In this document: positions 33,694-42,733 of the stretch, piece after piece
Layout of the letters: each line of letters starts with the position of its first letter
Numbering within the stretch: position 1 is the first letter of the stretch
Assembly: GCF_000308415.1 (NCBI RefSeq)
Contig: NZ_BAFS01000277.1
Coordinates: 1 to 48,189 of the forward strand
Reading direction: 5' to 3'
Length of the DNA: 48,189 nucleotides
Origin: Nocardia asiatica NBRC 100129
GTDB taxonomy: Bacteria; Actinomycetota; Actinomycetes; Mycobacteriales; Mycobacteriaceae
Program-made: the position numbers and the translations under genes
Notes under the pieces: model-generated
Told to the model about the DNA's origin: nothing
What the model saw: the letters and a program-made list of their open reading frames with translations, nothing else
Database searches by the model: none

Positions 33694-33823
33694 GACCAAG
33701 TCCGGAACTGTAGCCATTTCCCGGTAATTCGACTTGAGCCGCAGTTTTCCTGCTCGAGACATTTGCGGGCGAATTTCGGGCAATCACTAGATCGCGTGCA
33801 CACCACGGGTATGTTCGACAATC

Positions 33824-35131
33824 GTGCGCAGGGTCAGGGTCGGCGAGATCGTCGACGCGACCACGGCCTTCACCGGAGCCGCGGTCGCGGGCGTCACGCT
33901 GTTCCTGCCGGTCACCGTCGGAGCGGACGGCCAGTCCACGTCGTACCGGATCGCGGGCCTGCTCAACAGCGTGCCGCGCAGCGCGGCGCTGGGGATGATC
34001 GTCGCCGTGGCGGTCGCCGTGCTGGTCACCACCACCACGCGGCCGCTGACCGGGTGGGCGACAGCGACCGCCGCCGCCGCCGTGCAACTGATCAACCACT
34101 TCGCCGGACGTCAGGTGTCGACGGCCGAGGTGCTCACCACGCAGAACTACATCGACTCGGTGTGTGCCGCCGTACTGCTCGGCGGGCTGGGGGCCGTCGT
34201 GCTGCGCCGCCCGCTGCCCGGCGCGGCGTTCGCGGTGGGCGGAGTCGGGTTCTTCGGCTTCGGCGACCTGGCGGAACTGCTGAACCTCAACGCCGACGCG
34301 TACGCGGTGCTGGAGACCCCGACGCGGTGGATGCTCGGAGCGGCGCTGGCCCTGCTGGTGATCAGCACGTTGCACAACTGGAAGCGCACAGCGGAGCCGA
34401 AGACGCCGGGGATGGCGATCGCGCTGCCGGTGGCGCCGATCCTCGCCGCGATGGTGCTCGCGCTGGTGGTCCTGGCCGGCACCGAGTGGCTGGGCCGTCA
34501 GTACAGCAAGCTGCCCGCCGAGAGTCACGCGGTCGAGGTCGGGATCGTCGTCGCCGCGACGATCGTCAGCGCGACCGCCGCGGCCATGCTGCTGCCCGGC
34601 CGCGACGGCACCGGCGTCTACCTGGCCGTGAGCCTCACCGCGGCCGTCGACGCCGTGGGTTACGCGGTCCGGCCCGGCTGGACCTCCGCGGTGCTGATCG
34701 CCTTGACCGCGGCCGGGCTCGCCATCGGCGCCCGCATGCCCTCGGCCGCCCTCGCCATCCTGCTGCTGGCGGGCATCGCGGTCTTCGCCATCGTCACCTC
34801 GACCTCCGCGGGCACGGTCGCCTTCGCGCTGATCAGCGGCGTCATCGCGTTGACCGCCGGCTACTGCTGCGGCACGGCGCGACCGCACTACGCGCCCAGC
34901 GGCGTCCTCGCGATCACCGCGCTCTACCTGCCCTCCGCGGTCTCGGTGATGCCGGACAAGTTCAAGGACTGGCGCGAGGACGTGGCGGTACACGACACGA
35001 CGCCGGGCCGCACCGCGCTCGCCATTGTCGTCGGCAGCGCCGTCGGACTGGTCGTACTGCGCAAATTCCGGCCGCGCAGCAAGCGTCCAGCAAAGGGGCA
35101 AACCGAAAGCGAATCATTAGCGGATATATAG
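33824..35131 (+). CDS. Multi-pass membrane protein of unknown function
   Basis: The 435-residue protein, from GTG 33824, has roughly ten to twelve hydrophobic segments, for example AALGMIVAVAVAVLVTT, SVCAAVLLGGLGAVVL, MVLALVVLAGTEWL, ALAILLLAGIAVFAIV and TALAIVVGSAVGLVVL. The C-terminus is basic and probably cytoplasmic (RKFRPRSKRPAKG). No transporter signature or catalytic motif is recognisable. It lies between the Cdc48-like ATPase and the Mrp operon on the same strand with a 130-base AT-richer gap upstream, so it probably has its own promoter. Confidence 0.8.
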   Translation: MRRVRVGEIVDATTAFTGAAVAGVTLFLPVTVGADGQSTSYRIAGLLNSVPRSAALGMIVAVAVAVLVTTTTRPLTGWATATAAAAVQLINHFAGRQVSTAEVLTTQNYIDSVCAAVLLGGLGAVVLRRPLPGAAFAVGGVGFFGFGDLAELLNLNADAYAVLETPTRWMLGAALALLVISTLHNWKRTAEPKTPGMAIALPVAPILAAMVLALVVLAGTEWLGRQYSKLPAESHAVEVGIVVAATIVSATAAAMLLPGRDGTGVYLAVSLTAAVDAVGYAVRPGWTSAVLIALTAAGLAIGARMPSAALAILLLAGIAVFAIVTSTSAGTVAFALISGVIALTAGYCCGTARPHYAPSGVLAITALYLPSAVSVMPDKFKDWREDVAVHDTTPGRTALAIVVGSAVGLVVLRKFRPRSKRPAKGQTESESLADI

Positions 35132-35136
35132 CTCCC

Positions 35137-35186
35137 GGCCCGTAGGCATGACGGCCGCCATACCTATTCCGCGAAAAATACGGGCC
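35137..35186. terminator. Weak inverted repeat between the membrane protein and mrpA
   Basis: GGCCCGTA (35137-35144) pairs with TACGGGCC (35179-35186) across a 34-base loop, just after the membrane-protein stop. It may be part of a terminator or an operator for the Mrp operon. Confidence 0.25.
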
Positions 35187-35238
35187 TTACGTAGGATTGT
35201 CCCGAACACCCCGCCGCCCCTACCCGACGGAGTGAGGT

Positions 35239-38142
35239 TTGCTCGTAATCCTGCTCGCCCATGCCGCGGCCGCGTTGACGGCACCGCTGTGGGTGCGGGC
35301 ACTGGGGCGCAACGCTTTCTACCTGCTGGCGCTGGTGCCGCTCGGCTGTCTCGGCTGGGTGATCGCGAATTGGTCCGAGCCGCGGCGAGTTCATCTGACC
35401 TGGGCGCCGAGCATCGCGCTGAACATCGACCTGCGTTTCGACCCGCTCGCGGCCGTGCTGTGCGCGCTCGTGCTCGGCATCGGAGCGCTGGTGCTGGTGT
35501 ACTGCGCCGGATACTTCGAGGAAGACGAGCCGCGGCTCGGCGTTTTCGCCGCCGAGCTGGTCGCGTTCGCCGGCGCTATGTTCGGCCTGGTCACCAGCGA
35601 CAACATGGTGCTGCTCTACGTGTTCTGGGAAGCGACGACGGTGCTGTCGTTCCTGCTGATCGGGCACAACGCCGAGCAGGCGGCCAGCCGGAGGTCGGCG
35701 ATCCAGGCGCTGCTGGTGACCGGCGCGGGCGGATTGGCGATGCTGGCCGGGATCGTCGTGCTGGGCACGGCGAACGGCAGCTATCTGCTGTCGGATCTGC
35801 TGGCGGCCCAGCCGCCCAGCGGGGTCGCGGTCGACGTCGCGGTCGCGCTGCTGCTGGTGGGCGCGCTGACCAAATCCGCGGTGGTGCCACTGCATTTCTG
35901 GCTGCCCGGCGCGATGGCCGCGCCGACGCCGGTGAGCGCCTACCTGCACGCCGCGGCCATGGTGAAGGCCGGCGTGTACCTGATCGCCCGGCTCGCGCCG
36001 GTGTTCGCGCACAACCCGGTGTGGCACCCGCTGGTGCTCACCCTCGGCCTGGCCTCGATGCTGCTGGCCGGACTGCGCGCACTCCAGGTGGTGGACCTGA
36101 AACTGGTGCTGGCCTTCGGCACCGTGAGCCAGCTGGGGTTCCTGATCGTGCTGGTCGGCATCGGCACACCCGCCGCCGCCTTGGCGGGCGTGACGATGAT
36201 CGTCGCGCACGCGCTGTTCAAAGCGTGCCTGTTCCTGGTGGTCGGGATCATCGATCACGGTGCGGGGACCCGCGATCTGCGCAGGCTGTCCGGTCTCGGC
36301 CGCCGGGCTCCGGTGCTGTACGGCACCGCGATCCTCGCCGCGCTCAGCATGGCCGGTCTCCCGCCGCTGCTCGGCTTCGTCGGCAAGGAGAGCGCGCTGA
36401 GCGCCGTCCTGGACGCGGACGTGCTCACCGCGCCCGTGCGTGGCGTGGTGCTGGCCGGCGTCGTGCTCGGTTCGATGCTGACGGTCGCCTACAGCATCCG
36501 GTTCGTCCAGGGCGCCTTCGCCGACAAGGGCGTCCGAGCGCAGCCCGGTCCCGGCGCCACTCCGCTCGCCCACCACCCGAGCGAGATACCCGTCGCCGCG
36601 GACCAGCCGGAATCCGGCGGTCACCTCCGCTGGCACCCGCCAGGCGCCCTTTTCCTGGCGGCGCCGGCGCTTCTCGCCGTCGCGAGCCTGGTGGCCGGTC
36701 TGGCGCCGTCCTGGCTCGACGCTCGATTGCGCCCCTATGCCGAAACGCTCACCGGTCCGCCGGTTGCGCACCTCGCGCTGTGGCACGGATTCACCCCTGC
36801 CCTGGCCGCGACGCTGCTGATCGTCGCCGTGGGCGTCCTGCTGTACCGGCTGCGCGACCGCTTCCCGGAATCGGCGCGGCCGCGCCTGGGCAACGCCGAC
36901 CGCGCCTACGACGCCACGCTGCGCGCGATGGACACCCTCTCCCTGCGGATGACCGGCGCCGTGCAGCGGGGATCGCTGCCGCTGAGTCAGGCCGCGATCC
37001 TGGTCACGCTGATCATCCTGCCGACGGTCCTGCTCGCCCTCGGCGCCCGCACCGGAGTCACCCTGCGCCTGTGGGATTCGCCCCTGCAATTGGCCATCGG
37101 CGCGATCATGGCGGTGACCGCGCTCGCCGCGACGGTGCTGCGCAACCGATTGGCCAGCGTGCTGGTCGTCGGAGTGACCGGTTACGGCAGCGGTGTGATC
37201 TTCGCGCTGCACGGTGCGCCCGATCTCGCCCTCACCCAATTCCTGGTCGAGACGCTGACGCTGGTGATCTTCGTCCTCGTCCTGCGCGCTTTCCCCGCGC
37301 GGATCGAGGCGCGCCGCAGGACCGCGTTCAAAGTGCGCAGGGCGCTGCTGGCCGTGGCGACGGGAACGGTGGTCTCGGTCCTGGCCGGATTCGCCGTCGC
37401 GGCCCGTACCGCCGAACCGATCTGGCCGCTGATCCCCGACGCCGCCTACGAGTTCGGCGGCGGCAAGAACGCCGTCAACGTCCTGCTCGTCGACCTGCGG
37501 GCATGGGACACCCTGGGCGAGATCTCGGTACTCGTCGTCGCGGCGACCGGCGTGGCCTCGTTGGTGTTCCGCAGCAGGCGTTTCGGCAGCGCGCCGCGGG
37601 CGGCGGACTCACCCGACTACGATCCGGCGCTGGTGAGCTGGCTGCCCGCGGGCCGGCTGGTGGACCGGGCCGAGCGGTCGATGGTCCTGCAGCTCACCAC
37701 GCGCCTGGTGTTCCCCACCATCATGGTGCTGTCGGTCTATTTCTTCTTCTCCGGCCACAACGCTCCCGGCGGCGGATTCGCGGGCGGGCTCACCGCCGGG
37801 CTCGCGCTGACCCTGCGGTATCTCGCCGGCGGCCGTTACGAACTGGGCGAGGCGCTGCCCGTCGACGCGGGCCATGTGCTCGGGGCGGGCCTGCTGCTGG
37901 CGGCGGGCACCGCGGTGTCGTCGCTGCTGCTCGGCGCGCCCCCGCTGTCCTCGGCGATCATCGAGGTCTCGCTGCCGGTGGTCGGGCACGTCAAGGTGGT
38001 CACCGCGCTGCTGTTCGATCTCGGCGTCTATCTCATCGTGGTCGGCCTGGTGCTGGACGTGCTGCGCAGCCTCGGCGCACGGCTGGACAGCGAGCTGGCC
38101 GACGCGCGGACCCCGGCGGGGAACGGCGGTCCGGGCGCATGA
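35239..38142 (+). CDS. mrpA: Na+/H+ antiporter subunit A with fused B domain
   Basis: The 967-residue protein starts at TTG 35239 behind a GGAGTGAGG. The MrpA part resembles NuoL: Glu131 in LLYVFWEATT, Lys212 in KSAVVPLHFWLPGAM, and SAYLHAAAMVKAGVYL, residues in the proton path. The last 150 residues (TTRLVFPTIMVLSVYFFFSGHNAPGGGFAGGL...) are a complete MnhB domain, so subunits A and B are one polypeptide and no separate mrpB exists. The complex exchanges Na+ (or K+) for H+ and supports pH and salt homeostasis. It is the first gene of a six-gene operon, each overlapping the next by four bases. Confidence 0.95.
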   Translation: MLVILLAHAAAALTAPLWVRALGRNAFYLLALVPLGCLGWVIANWSEPRRVHLTWAPSIALNIDLRFDPLAAVLCALVLGIGALVLVYCAGYFEEDEPRLGVFAAELVAFAGAMFGLVTSDNMVLLYVFWEATTVLSFLLIGHNAEQAASRRSAIQALLVTGAGGLAMLAGIVVLGTANGSYLLSDLLAAQPPSGVAVDVAVALLLVGALTKSAVVPLHFWLPGAMAAPTPVSAYLHAAAMVKAGVYLIARLAPVFAHNPVWHPLVLTLGLASMLLAGLRALQVVDLKLVLAFGTVSQLGFLIVLVGIGTPAAALAGVTMIVAHALFKACLFLVVGIIDHGAGTRDLRRLSGLGRRAPVLYGTAILAALSMAGLPPLLGFVGKESALSAVLDADVLTAPVRGVVLAGVVLGSMLTVAYSIRFVQGAFADKGVRAQPGPGATPLAHHPSEIPVAADQPESGGHLRWHPPGALFLAAPALLAVASLVAGLAPSWLDARLRPYAETLTGPPVAHLALWHGFTPALAATLLIVAVGVLLYRLRDRFPESARPRLGNADRAYDATLRAMDTLSLRMTGAVQRGSLPLSQAAILVTLIILPTVLLALGARTGVTLRLWDSPLQLAIGAIMAVTALAATVLRNRLASVLVVGVTGYGSGVIFALHGAPDLALTQFLVETLTLVIFVLVLRAFPARIEARRRTAFKVRRALLAVATGTVVSVLAGFAVAARTAEPIWPLIPDAAYEFGGGKNAVNVLLVDLRAWDTLGEISVLVVAATGVASLVFRSRRFGSAPRAADSPDYDPALVSWLPAGRLVDRAERSMVLQLTTRLVFPTIMVLSVYFFFSGHNAPGGGFAGGLTAGLALTLRYLAGGRYELGEALPVDAGHVLGAGLLLAAGTAVSSLLLGAPPLSSAIIEVSLPVVGHVKVVTALLFDLGVYLIVVGLVLDVLRSLGARLDSELADARTPAGNGGPGA

Positions 38143-38516
38143 CGGCCAATCTGACCTTGCTGGTGGTGATCGGCATCCTGGTGGCGTGCGGGGTCTATCT
38201 GATCCTGGAACGCGCGGTGTCGAAGATGCTGCTCGGGCTGATCCTGTTCGGCAACGCGGTGAACCTGCTGATCCTCACCGCGGGCGGCGGCGACGGCGAA
38301 CCGCCCATCCGGGGCGCCGCCGAGACCGAGGAGATGGCCGATCCGCTCGCCCAGGCGATGGTGCTCACCGCGATCGTGATCACCATGGGCATCGCGGCGT
38401 TCGTGCTCGCGCTCGCTTACCGCGCCTACATGCTCACCACCAGCGACGACGTCGCCAACGACGAGGAGGACGCGGAGGTCGCGCGGCGGCGGGCCGGAGA
38501 GGACCCGGAGACGTGA
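38139..38516 (+). CDS. mrpC: Na+/H+ antiporter subunit C
   Basis: The 125-residue protein resembles NuoK/MnhC: three transmembrane helices (LTLLVVIGILVACGVYLIL, MLLGLILFGNAVNLLIL, AMVLTAIVITMGIAAFVLALAYRAYM) with the conserved DPLAQAMVLTAIVI segment. An acidic C-terminal tail (DDVANDEEDAEVARRR) is cytoplasmic. Its ATG overlaps the mrpA stop (ATGA). Confidence 0.94.
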   Translation: MTANLTLLVVIGILVACGVYLILERAVSKMLLGLILFGNAVNLLILTAGGGDGEPPIRGAAETEEMADPLAQAMVLTAIVITMGIAAFVLALAYRAYMLTTSDDVANDEEDAEVARRRAGEDPET

Positions 38517-40126
38517 ACCCCGCTCCCGGCCTGCTGCCGGTCCTCATGCCGCTGCCGGTGCTCGTTCCGCTGCTCGGCGCGGCGGGCACGCTCGTGTTCG
38601 GCCGCAGGCCCCGCGTCCAGAGCGCGATCAGCGTCGGCGCGCTGGCCTGCGTCGTGGTGATCTGCGCGCTGCTGCTGGTCCTGGTCGACCGGGACGGCAC
38701 CACCGCGTTGCAGGTCGGCAACTGGGCGGCCCCGATCGGCATCACGCTGGTGGTGGACCGGCTCTCGGCGGCGATGCTGCTCGTCTCGTCGATCGTGCTG
38801 CTGTCGGTCGCGCTCTACGGCGCGGGCCAGAACATCCGCGACGGTGACGAGCGGCAGCCGACCTCCATCTACCGCCCCACCTATCTCGTGCTGACCGCGG
38901 GCGTCTCGGCCGCCTTCCTGGCCGGTGACCTGTTCAACCTCTTCGTAGGCTTCGAGATCCTGCTCGCGGCGTCGTTCGTGCTGCTCACCGTGGGCGCGAC
39001 CACCGAACGCATCCGCGCGGGCGTGGCATACGTGATGGTCTCGACGGTCTCGTCGCTGATCTTCCTCACCGGTATCGGGCTGACCTACGCGGCTACCGGG
39101 ACGTTGAATCTCGCCCAGCTCGCGGTGCGGTTCGGCGCCGTGCCGGAGGGCACCCGCACGGCCGTCTTCGCGGTGCTGCTGGTGGCCTTCGGCATCAAAG
39201 CCGCCGTCTTCCCGCTGTCGAACTGGCTGCCCGACTCCTATCCGACCGCCCCGGCCCCGGTCACCGCCGTGTTCGCGGGTCTGCTCACCAAAGTGGGCGT
39301 CTACGCGATCATCCGGACGCACTCGCTGCTGTTTCCCGACGGCGGCTTCGACTCGGTGCTGCTGGTGGGCGGTCTGCTCACCATGCTCGTGGGCATCCTC
39401 GGCGCGATCGCGCAGAGCGATATCCGCCGTCTGCTGTCGTTCACGCTGGTCAGTCACATCGGATACATGGTGTTCGGGGTGGGGTTGGCCAACGCGGGCG
39501 GGCTGGCGGGCGCGGTGTTCTACGTGGCGCACCACATCTTGGTGCAGACCGCGCTGTTCCTGGTGGCCGGACTGATCGAGCGGCAAGCCGGATCGACCTC
39601 GCTGCGCCGGTTGGGCGGGCTCGCCGCGGCCAGCCCGCTGCTGGCCGTGCTGTTCTTGGTCCCCGCGCTCAATCTCGGTGGCATTCCGCCGTTCTCGGGG
39701 TTCGTCGGCAAGGTGGCGCTCCTGCAGGCGGGCGCCGAGCAGGGCACTGCGCTGGCCTGGGTCTTGGTGGGCGGCGCGGTGCTCACCAGCCTGCTCACCC
39801 TCTACACGGTCGCCCGGGTGTGGAGCAAAGCGTTCTGGCGGCCGCGCGAAGACGCGCCCGAGGGACATCTCACCGCGGCGAAGCCGCCGACGCTGATCGA
39901 GGAAACGACCGACGTGCACTACGACGAGCGCGCCGATCCCGGCCGGATGCCGCCGCTGATGGTGCTGTCCACCGCGACGCTCGTCGCGGTCGGCCTGTGC
40001 CTGTCGGTGCTGGCCGGTCCGATCCTCGCGATCGCCGACCGGGCGGCGATCGACCTGCGCGATCCCGGCGTGTACATCGGCGCGGTGCTCGGCGGCGCAC
40101 CCGAGCGCCCGGGAGGTCCGCGATGA
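38513..40126 (+). CDS. mrpD: Na+/H+ antiporter subunit D
   Basis: GTG 38513 overlaps the mrpC stop (GTGA) and gives 537 residues. It is a NuoM/N-like membrane subunit with LVGFEILLAASFVLLTVG, then KAAVFPLSNWLPDSYPTAPAPVTAVFAGLLTKVGVYAI, and AQSDIRRLLSFTLVSHIGYM, the conserved Lys/His-bearing proton-path segments. The C-terminal 80 residues contain a soluble stretch and a last transmembrane helix. It works with MrpA in the antiporter complex. Confidence 0.95.
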   Translation: MNPAPGLLPVLMPLPVLVPLLGAAGTLVFGRRPRVQSAISVGALACVVVICALLLVLVDRDGTTALQVGNWAAPIGITLVVDRLSAAMLLVSSIVLLSVALYGAGQNIRDGDERQPTSIYRPTYLVLTAGVSAAFLAGDLFNLFVGFEILLAASFVLLTVGATTERIRAGVAYVMVSTVSSLIFLTGIGLTYAATGTLNLAQLAVRFGAVPEGTRTAVFAVLLVAFGIKAAVFPLSNWLPDSYPTAPAPVTAVFAGLLTKVGVYAIIRTHSLLFPDGGFDSVLLVGGLLTMLVGILGAIAQSDIRRLLSFTLVSHIGYMVFGVGLANAGGLAGAVFYVAHHILVQTALFLVAGLIERQAGSTSLRRLGGLAAASPLLAVLFLVPALNLGGIPPFSGFVGKVALLQAGAEQGTALAWVLVGGAVLTSLLTLYTVARVWSKAFWRPREDAPEGHLTAAKPPTLIEETTDVHYDERADPGRMPPLMVLSTATLVAVGLCLSVLAGPILAIADRAAIDLRDPGVYIGAVLGGAPERPGGPR

Positions 40127-40698
40127 CCGCCGAGCAGACCGGCCGGGGATGGCGGCGCGACACGGTGGTCCGGGTCGGCATCCTGATCTGGCTGACCGTC
40201 GTCTGGCTGGCCCTGTGGGGCGATCTGAGCCTCGCGAACGTACTGGGCGGGCTGCTGGTCGGCGCGCTGATCATGGTGGCGCTGCCCCTGCCGCGGGTGC
40301 CGGTGACCGGTCGGCTGAACCCGCTTCCGCTGGTCGAACTGCTCGTGGTGAGCGCCTATTACGCGCTGGAGTCCAGTCTCCAGGTCGCCTGGTTCGCGAT
40401 CCGCCCCGCCGCGACGCCGGTGTCCGGAGTGCTGCGGGTGTACTCGGCCACCCGATCGGATCTGGTGCTGGTGCTGTGGACCGACCTGCTCAACCTGATT
40501 CCCGGCACCATGGTGCTGGAGATCGACCGGGGGCGCTACGTCGTCTACGTGCACGTTCTGGACGTGGGCAGCGACGCGGCCGTCGCCGCCTTCTACCGGA
40601 CCACCCGGCGGCTGGAACGCCTGCTGATCGAAGCGTTCGAACGCCCGACCGGATGGCCTTTCTCCCGGCCGACCACGCCGCCGGAGGCGCCCGCGTGA
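40123..40698 (+). CDS. mrpE: Na+/H+ antiporter subunit E
   Basis: The 191-residue protein has two N-terminal membrane segments (ILIWLTVVWLALWGDL and LGGLLVGALIMVALPLP) and a cytoplasmic domain containing LTDLLNLIPGTMVLEID-type sequence (here WTDLLNLIPGTMVLEIDRGRYVVYVHVLD), the MnhE signature. It overlaps mrpD by ATGA and mrpF by GTGA. Confidence 0.94.
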   Translation: MTAEQTGRGWRRDTVVRVGILIWLTVVWLALWGDLSLANVLGGLLVGALIMVALPLPRVPVTGRLNPLPLVELLVVSAYYALESSLQVAWFAIRPAATPVSGVLRVYSATRSDLVLVLWTDLLNLIPGTMVLEIDRGRYVVYVHVLDVGSDAAVAAFYRTTRRLERLLIEAFERPTGWPFSRPTTPPEAPA

Positions 40699-40955
40699 CC
40701 GTCGTCGCCATCCTGGCCGCCGTCATCCTGACCGCGGCCGCCCTGCTCACCACCTACCGCGTCGTGGTCGGGCCGAGCACGCTGGACCGGGTCGTCGCCG
40801 TCGACTCGCTGATGGCCATCGCCGCCTCCGGACTGGCCGTGTGGGCGGCCTACAGCGCCGACACCACCGTGCTGCCCGCGATCGTCGCGCTGGCGCTGGT
40901 CGGCTTCCTGGGCTCCGCCGCGGTGTCCCGATTCCGGGTGCGGGATAACAAATGA
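40695..40955 (+). CDS. mrpF: Na+/H+ antiporter subunit F
   Basis: The 86-residue protein has three transmembrane segments and the MnhF motif VVGPSTLDRVVAVDSL. GTG 40695 overlaps the mrpE stop. It is a small structural subunit of the antiporter. Confidence 0.93.
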   Translation: MTVVAILAAVILTAAALLTTYRVVVGPSTLDRVVAVDSLMAIAASGLAVWAAYSADTTVLPAIVALALVGFLGSAAVSRFRVRDNK

Positions 40956-41287
40956 ACCTCTGGCAGGTGCTCGCCGGCGCCCTGATCCTGTTCGGCTCGA
41001 CGCTCGCGCTGACCGCCGCGATCGGGATCGTGCGCTTCCCCGACACGCTGACCCGGATGCACGCCGCCACCAAACCGCAGGTGGTCGGGTTGATCCTGGT
41101 GCTCATGGGCGCCGCGATCCAGTTGCGCGGCCACGGCAACGTCTGGGCGCTGGTGCTGGTCGGGCTGTTCACGCTGCTCACCGCCCCGGTGATCGCGCAC
41201 ATCATCGGCCGCACGGCCTACCGTGAGCAGCGCCACCGCGACGGTCTGCTGCGCGTCAACGAACTGCGCGACGACGACGTCGACTAG
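40952..41287 (+). CDS. mrpG: Na+/H+ antiporter subunit G
   Basis: The 111-residue protein has the PhaG/MnhG pattern: AAIGIVRFPDTLTRMHAATKPQVVGLILVLMG, with three membrane segments and a charged C-terminus (RVNELRDDDVD). It ends the operon, overlaps mrpF by four bases and converges on the PAP2 gene 11 bases later. Confidence 0.94.
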   Translation: MNLWQVLAGALILFGSTLALTAAIGIVRFPDTLTRMHAATKPQVVGLILVLMGAAIQLRGHGNVWALVLVGLFTLLTAPVIAHIIGRTAYREQRHRDGLLRVNELRDDDVD

Positions 41288-41298
41288 CCCGCCCGGCC

Positions 41299-42657
41299 TC
41301 AGGGCGTGGCCGGCTCGACTTCCCGTTCGGCCTCCCGCTCCTGCCGCACGGTCGCGAACCACGTCGCGTGGAACGCCGCCGCCAGTCCGGCCAGCAACCC
41401 GAGCACGACGGTGCCCGCGAGCACCGGGTATTCGGCCATCGGCACGGCGAGGTACCGGTAGGACAGCAGCAGCGCGGCCAGCACGGCCGCACCGGCGGCG
41501 ACCAGCCGCACCCGGAACCATCCCCAGCCGCGCTCCGGCTCGCGCAGCGCCGACTCGACGGTGAGGCACAGCACCGCGCCCGCGACCAGGTCGACGCCGT
41601 AGTGGTAACCGAAACCGAGGGTGGCGGCCAGGGTGGCCAGCAGCCAGAACGTGCCGCCCCAGCGCAGCCAGCTCGGAGCGGCCTCGCCGTCGATGCCGCG
41701 GCGGGTGTGCAGGAACACCGACAGCGCCCACGCCGTGTGCATGGAGGGCATGCAATTGCGCGGAACCGCCGCGTCGAACGGCAGCGGCATCGGATTCCGG
41801 TCGATCGGCGGCACCACGGCAGGCCAATAGTTCCCCAGTTGCAGCCCGTTGCCGTCCGGGCCGTAGGCGAACATCGGCCCGACCACCGGAAACAGCACAT
41901 ACACCAGGGGGCCGATCAGCCCGAGCACCAGGAAGGTCCGCACCAGATAATGCGACGGCCACCGGCCCGACGACGCCACTCGGCGCAGCTGCCACACAGC
42001 CACGACGATGGCCGCCACAGGCAGCTCGATGTAGACCCAGTGCAGCACCGCGTAGACCACCGGCCCGAGCGCGTCGACCGCCCGGCCGAGCACCCACGAC
42101 GGGTCACCCAGCGCGTGGTCGGCCAGCATCACGTACTCGTCCAGCACTGTGGGCTTGCCGATCACGGTGACGTGCAGCCACACGTCGCCGACCTTGGTGG
42201 CCAAGATGAGCAACGCGCCGAGCGCGGCCGCGCGCAGCGCGTCGCGCCGTTCGACGCCGGACCAGCGCAGCCAAGCCACCAGCGCGAGGCCGGTCAGCAC
42301 GAGCACCGGGCCGTTGCCGACCGCGAACGGTTCCCCCGCCAGCAGGCGAGCGCCCGCCCACACCACGTCGATCGTCACCGCGGCGCCGACCGCGATCACC
42401 CGCCGCCGGGCCGAAATGCCCACCAGCGCGAGCACCAGCCCGGCCCAGGGCACCGACATGGATTTGGGTGTGCCGACGTAATCCCGCGCCAAGCTTTCCA
42501 GCGGGCCTTCGAATCCCCGCCAGGCGGCGATGCTTTGGAGCACGATCAGCAGAACCGGCACCGCGGCCACCGCCGCGACGACCCGAACCCGGGTCTGTGG
42601 CACGTGGCGGCTCGGCGCCGCACTTCCTGCTCTGAAACCCGGGTCTTCGACCAGCAT
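41299..42657 (-). CDS. PAP2-superfamily membrane phosphatase
   Basis: The 452-residue integral membrane protein has about twelve hydrophobic segments. The PAP2 catalytic region reads NCMPSMHTAWALSVFL and LGFGYHYGVDLVAGAVLCL, with the two histidines and the aspartate of motifs 2 and 3. The PSMH form is that of the inositol-phosphorylceramide-synthase/AUR1-like branch, so it may act on lipid phosphates or transfer phospho-inositol head groups. No K-x6-RP motif 1 is evident. A hydrophilic C-terminus (RQEREAEREVE) is cytoplasmic. It converges on mrpG. Confidence 0.86.
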   Translation of the reverse strand: MLVEDPGFRAGSAAPSRHVPQTRVRVVAAVAAVPVLLIVLQSIAAWRGFEGPLESLARDYVGTPKSMSVPWAGLVLALVGISARRRVIAVGAAVTIDVVWAGARLLAGEPFAVGNGPVLVLTGLALVAWLRWSGVERRDALRAAALGALLILATKVGDVWLHVTVIGKPTVLDEYVMLADHALGDPSWVLGRAVDALGPVVYAVLHWVYIELPVAAIVVAVWQLRRVASSGRWPSHYLVRTFLVLGLIGPLVYVLFPVVGPMFAYGPDGNGLQLGNYWPAVVPPIDRNPMPLPFDAAVPRNCMPSMHTAWALSVFLHTRRGIDGEAAPSWLRWGGTFWLLATLAATLGFGYHYGVDLVAGAVLCLTVESALREPERGWGWFRVRLVAAGAAVLAALLLSYRYLAVPMAEYPVLAGTVVLGLLAGLAAAFHATWFATVRQEREAEREVEPATP

Positions 42658-42733
42658 CCGACCATAGTAAACGGGGGGTGAACGCCGTCCCCCTGGCCAG
42701 CTGAACAGCAGCCGACCTACCCGCGGGCGGACG

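Noticed and set aside
35164..37239. 691-codon minus-strand frame across mrpA
   Set aside because: His/Gln/Arg-rich shadow, opposite a clear MrpA.
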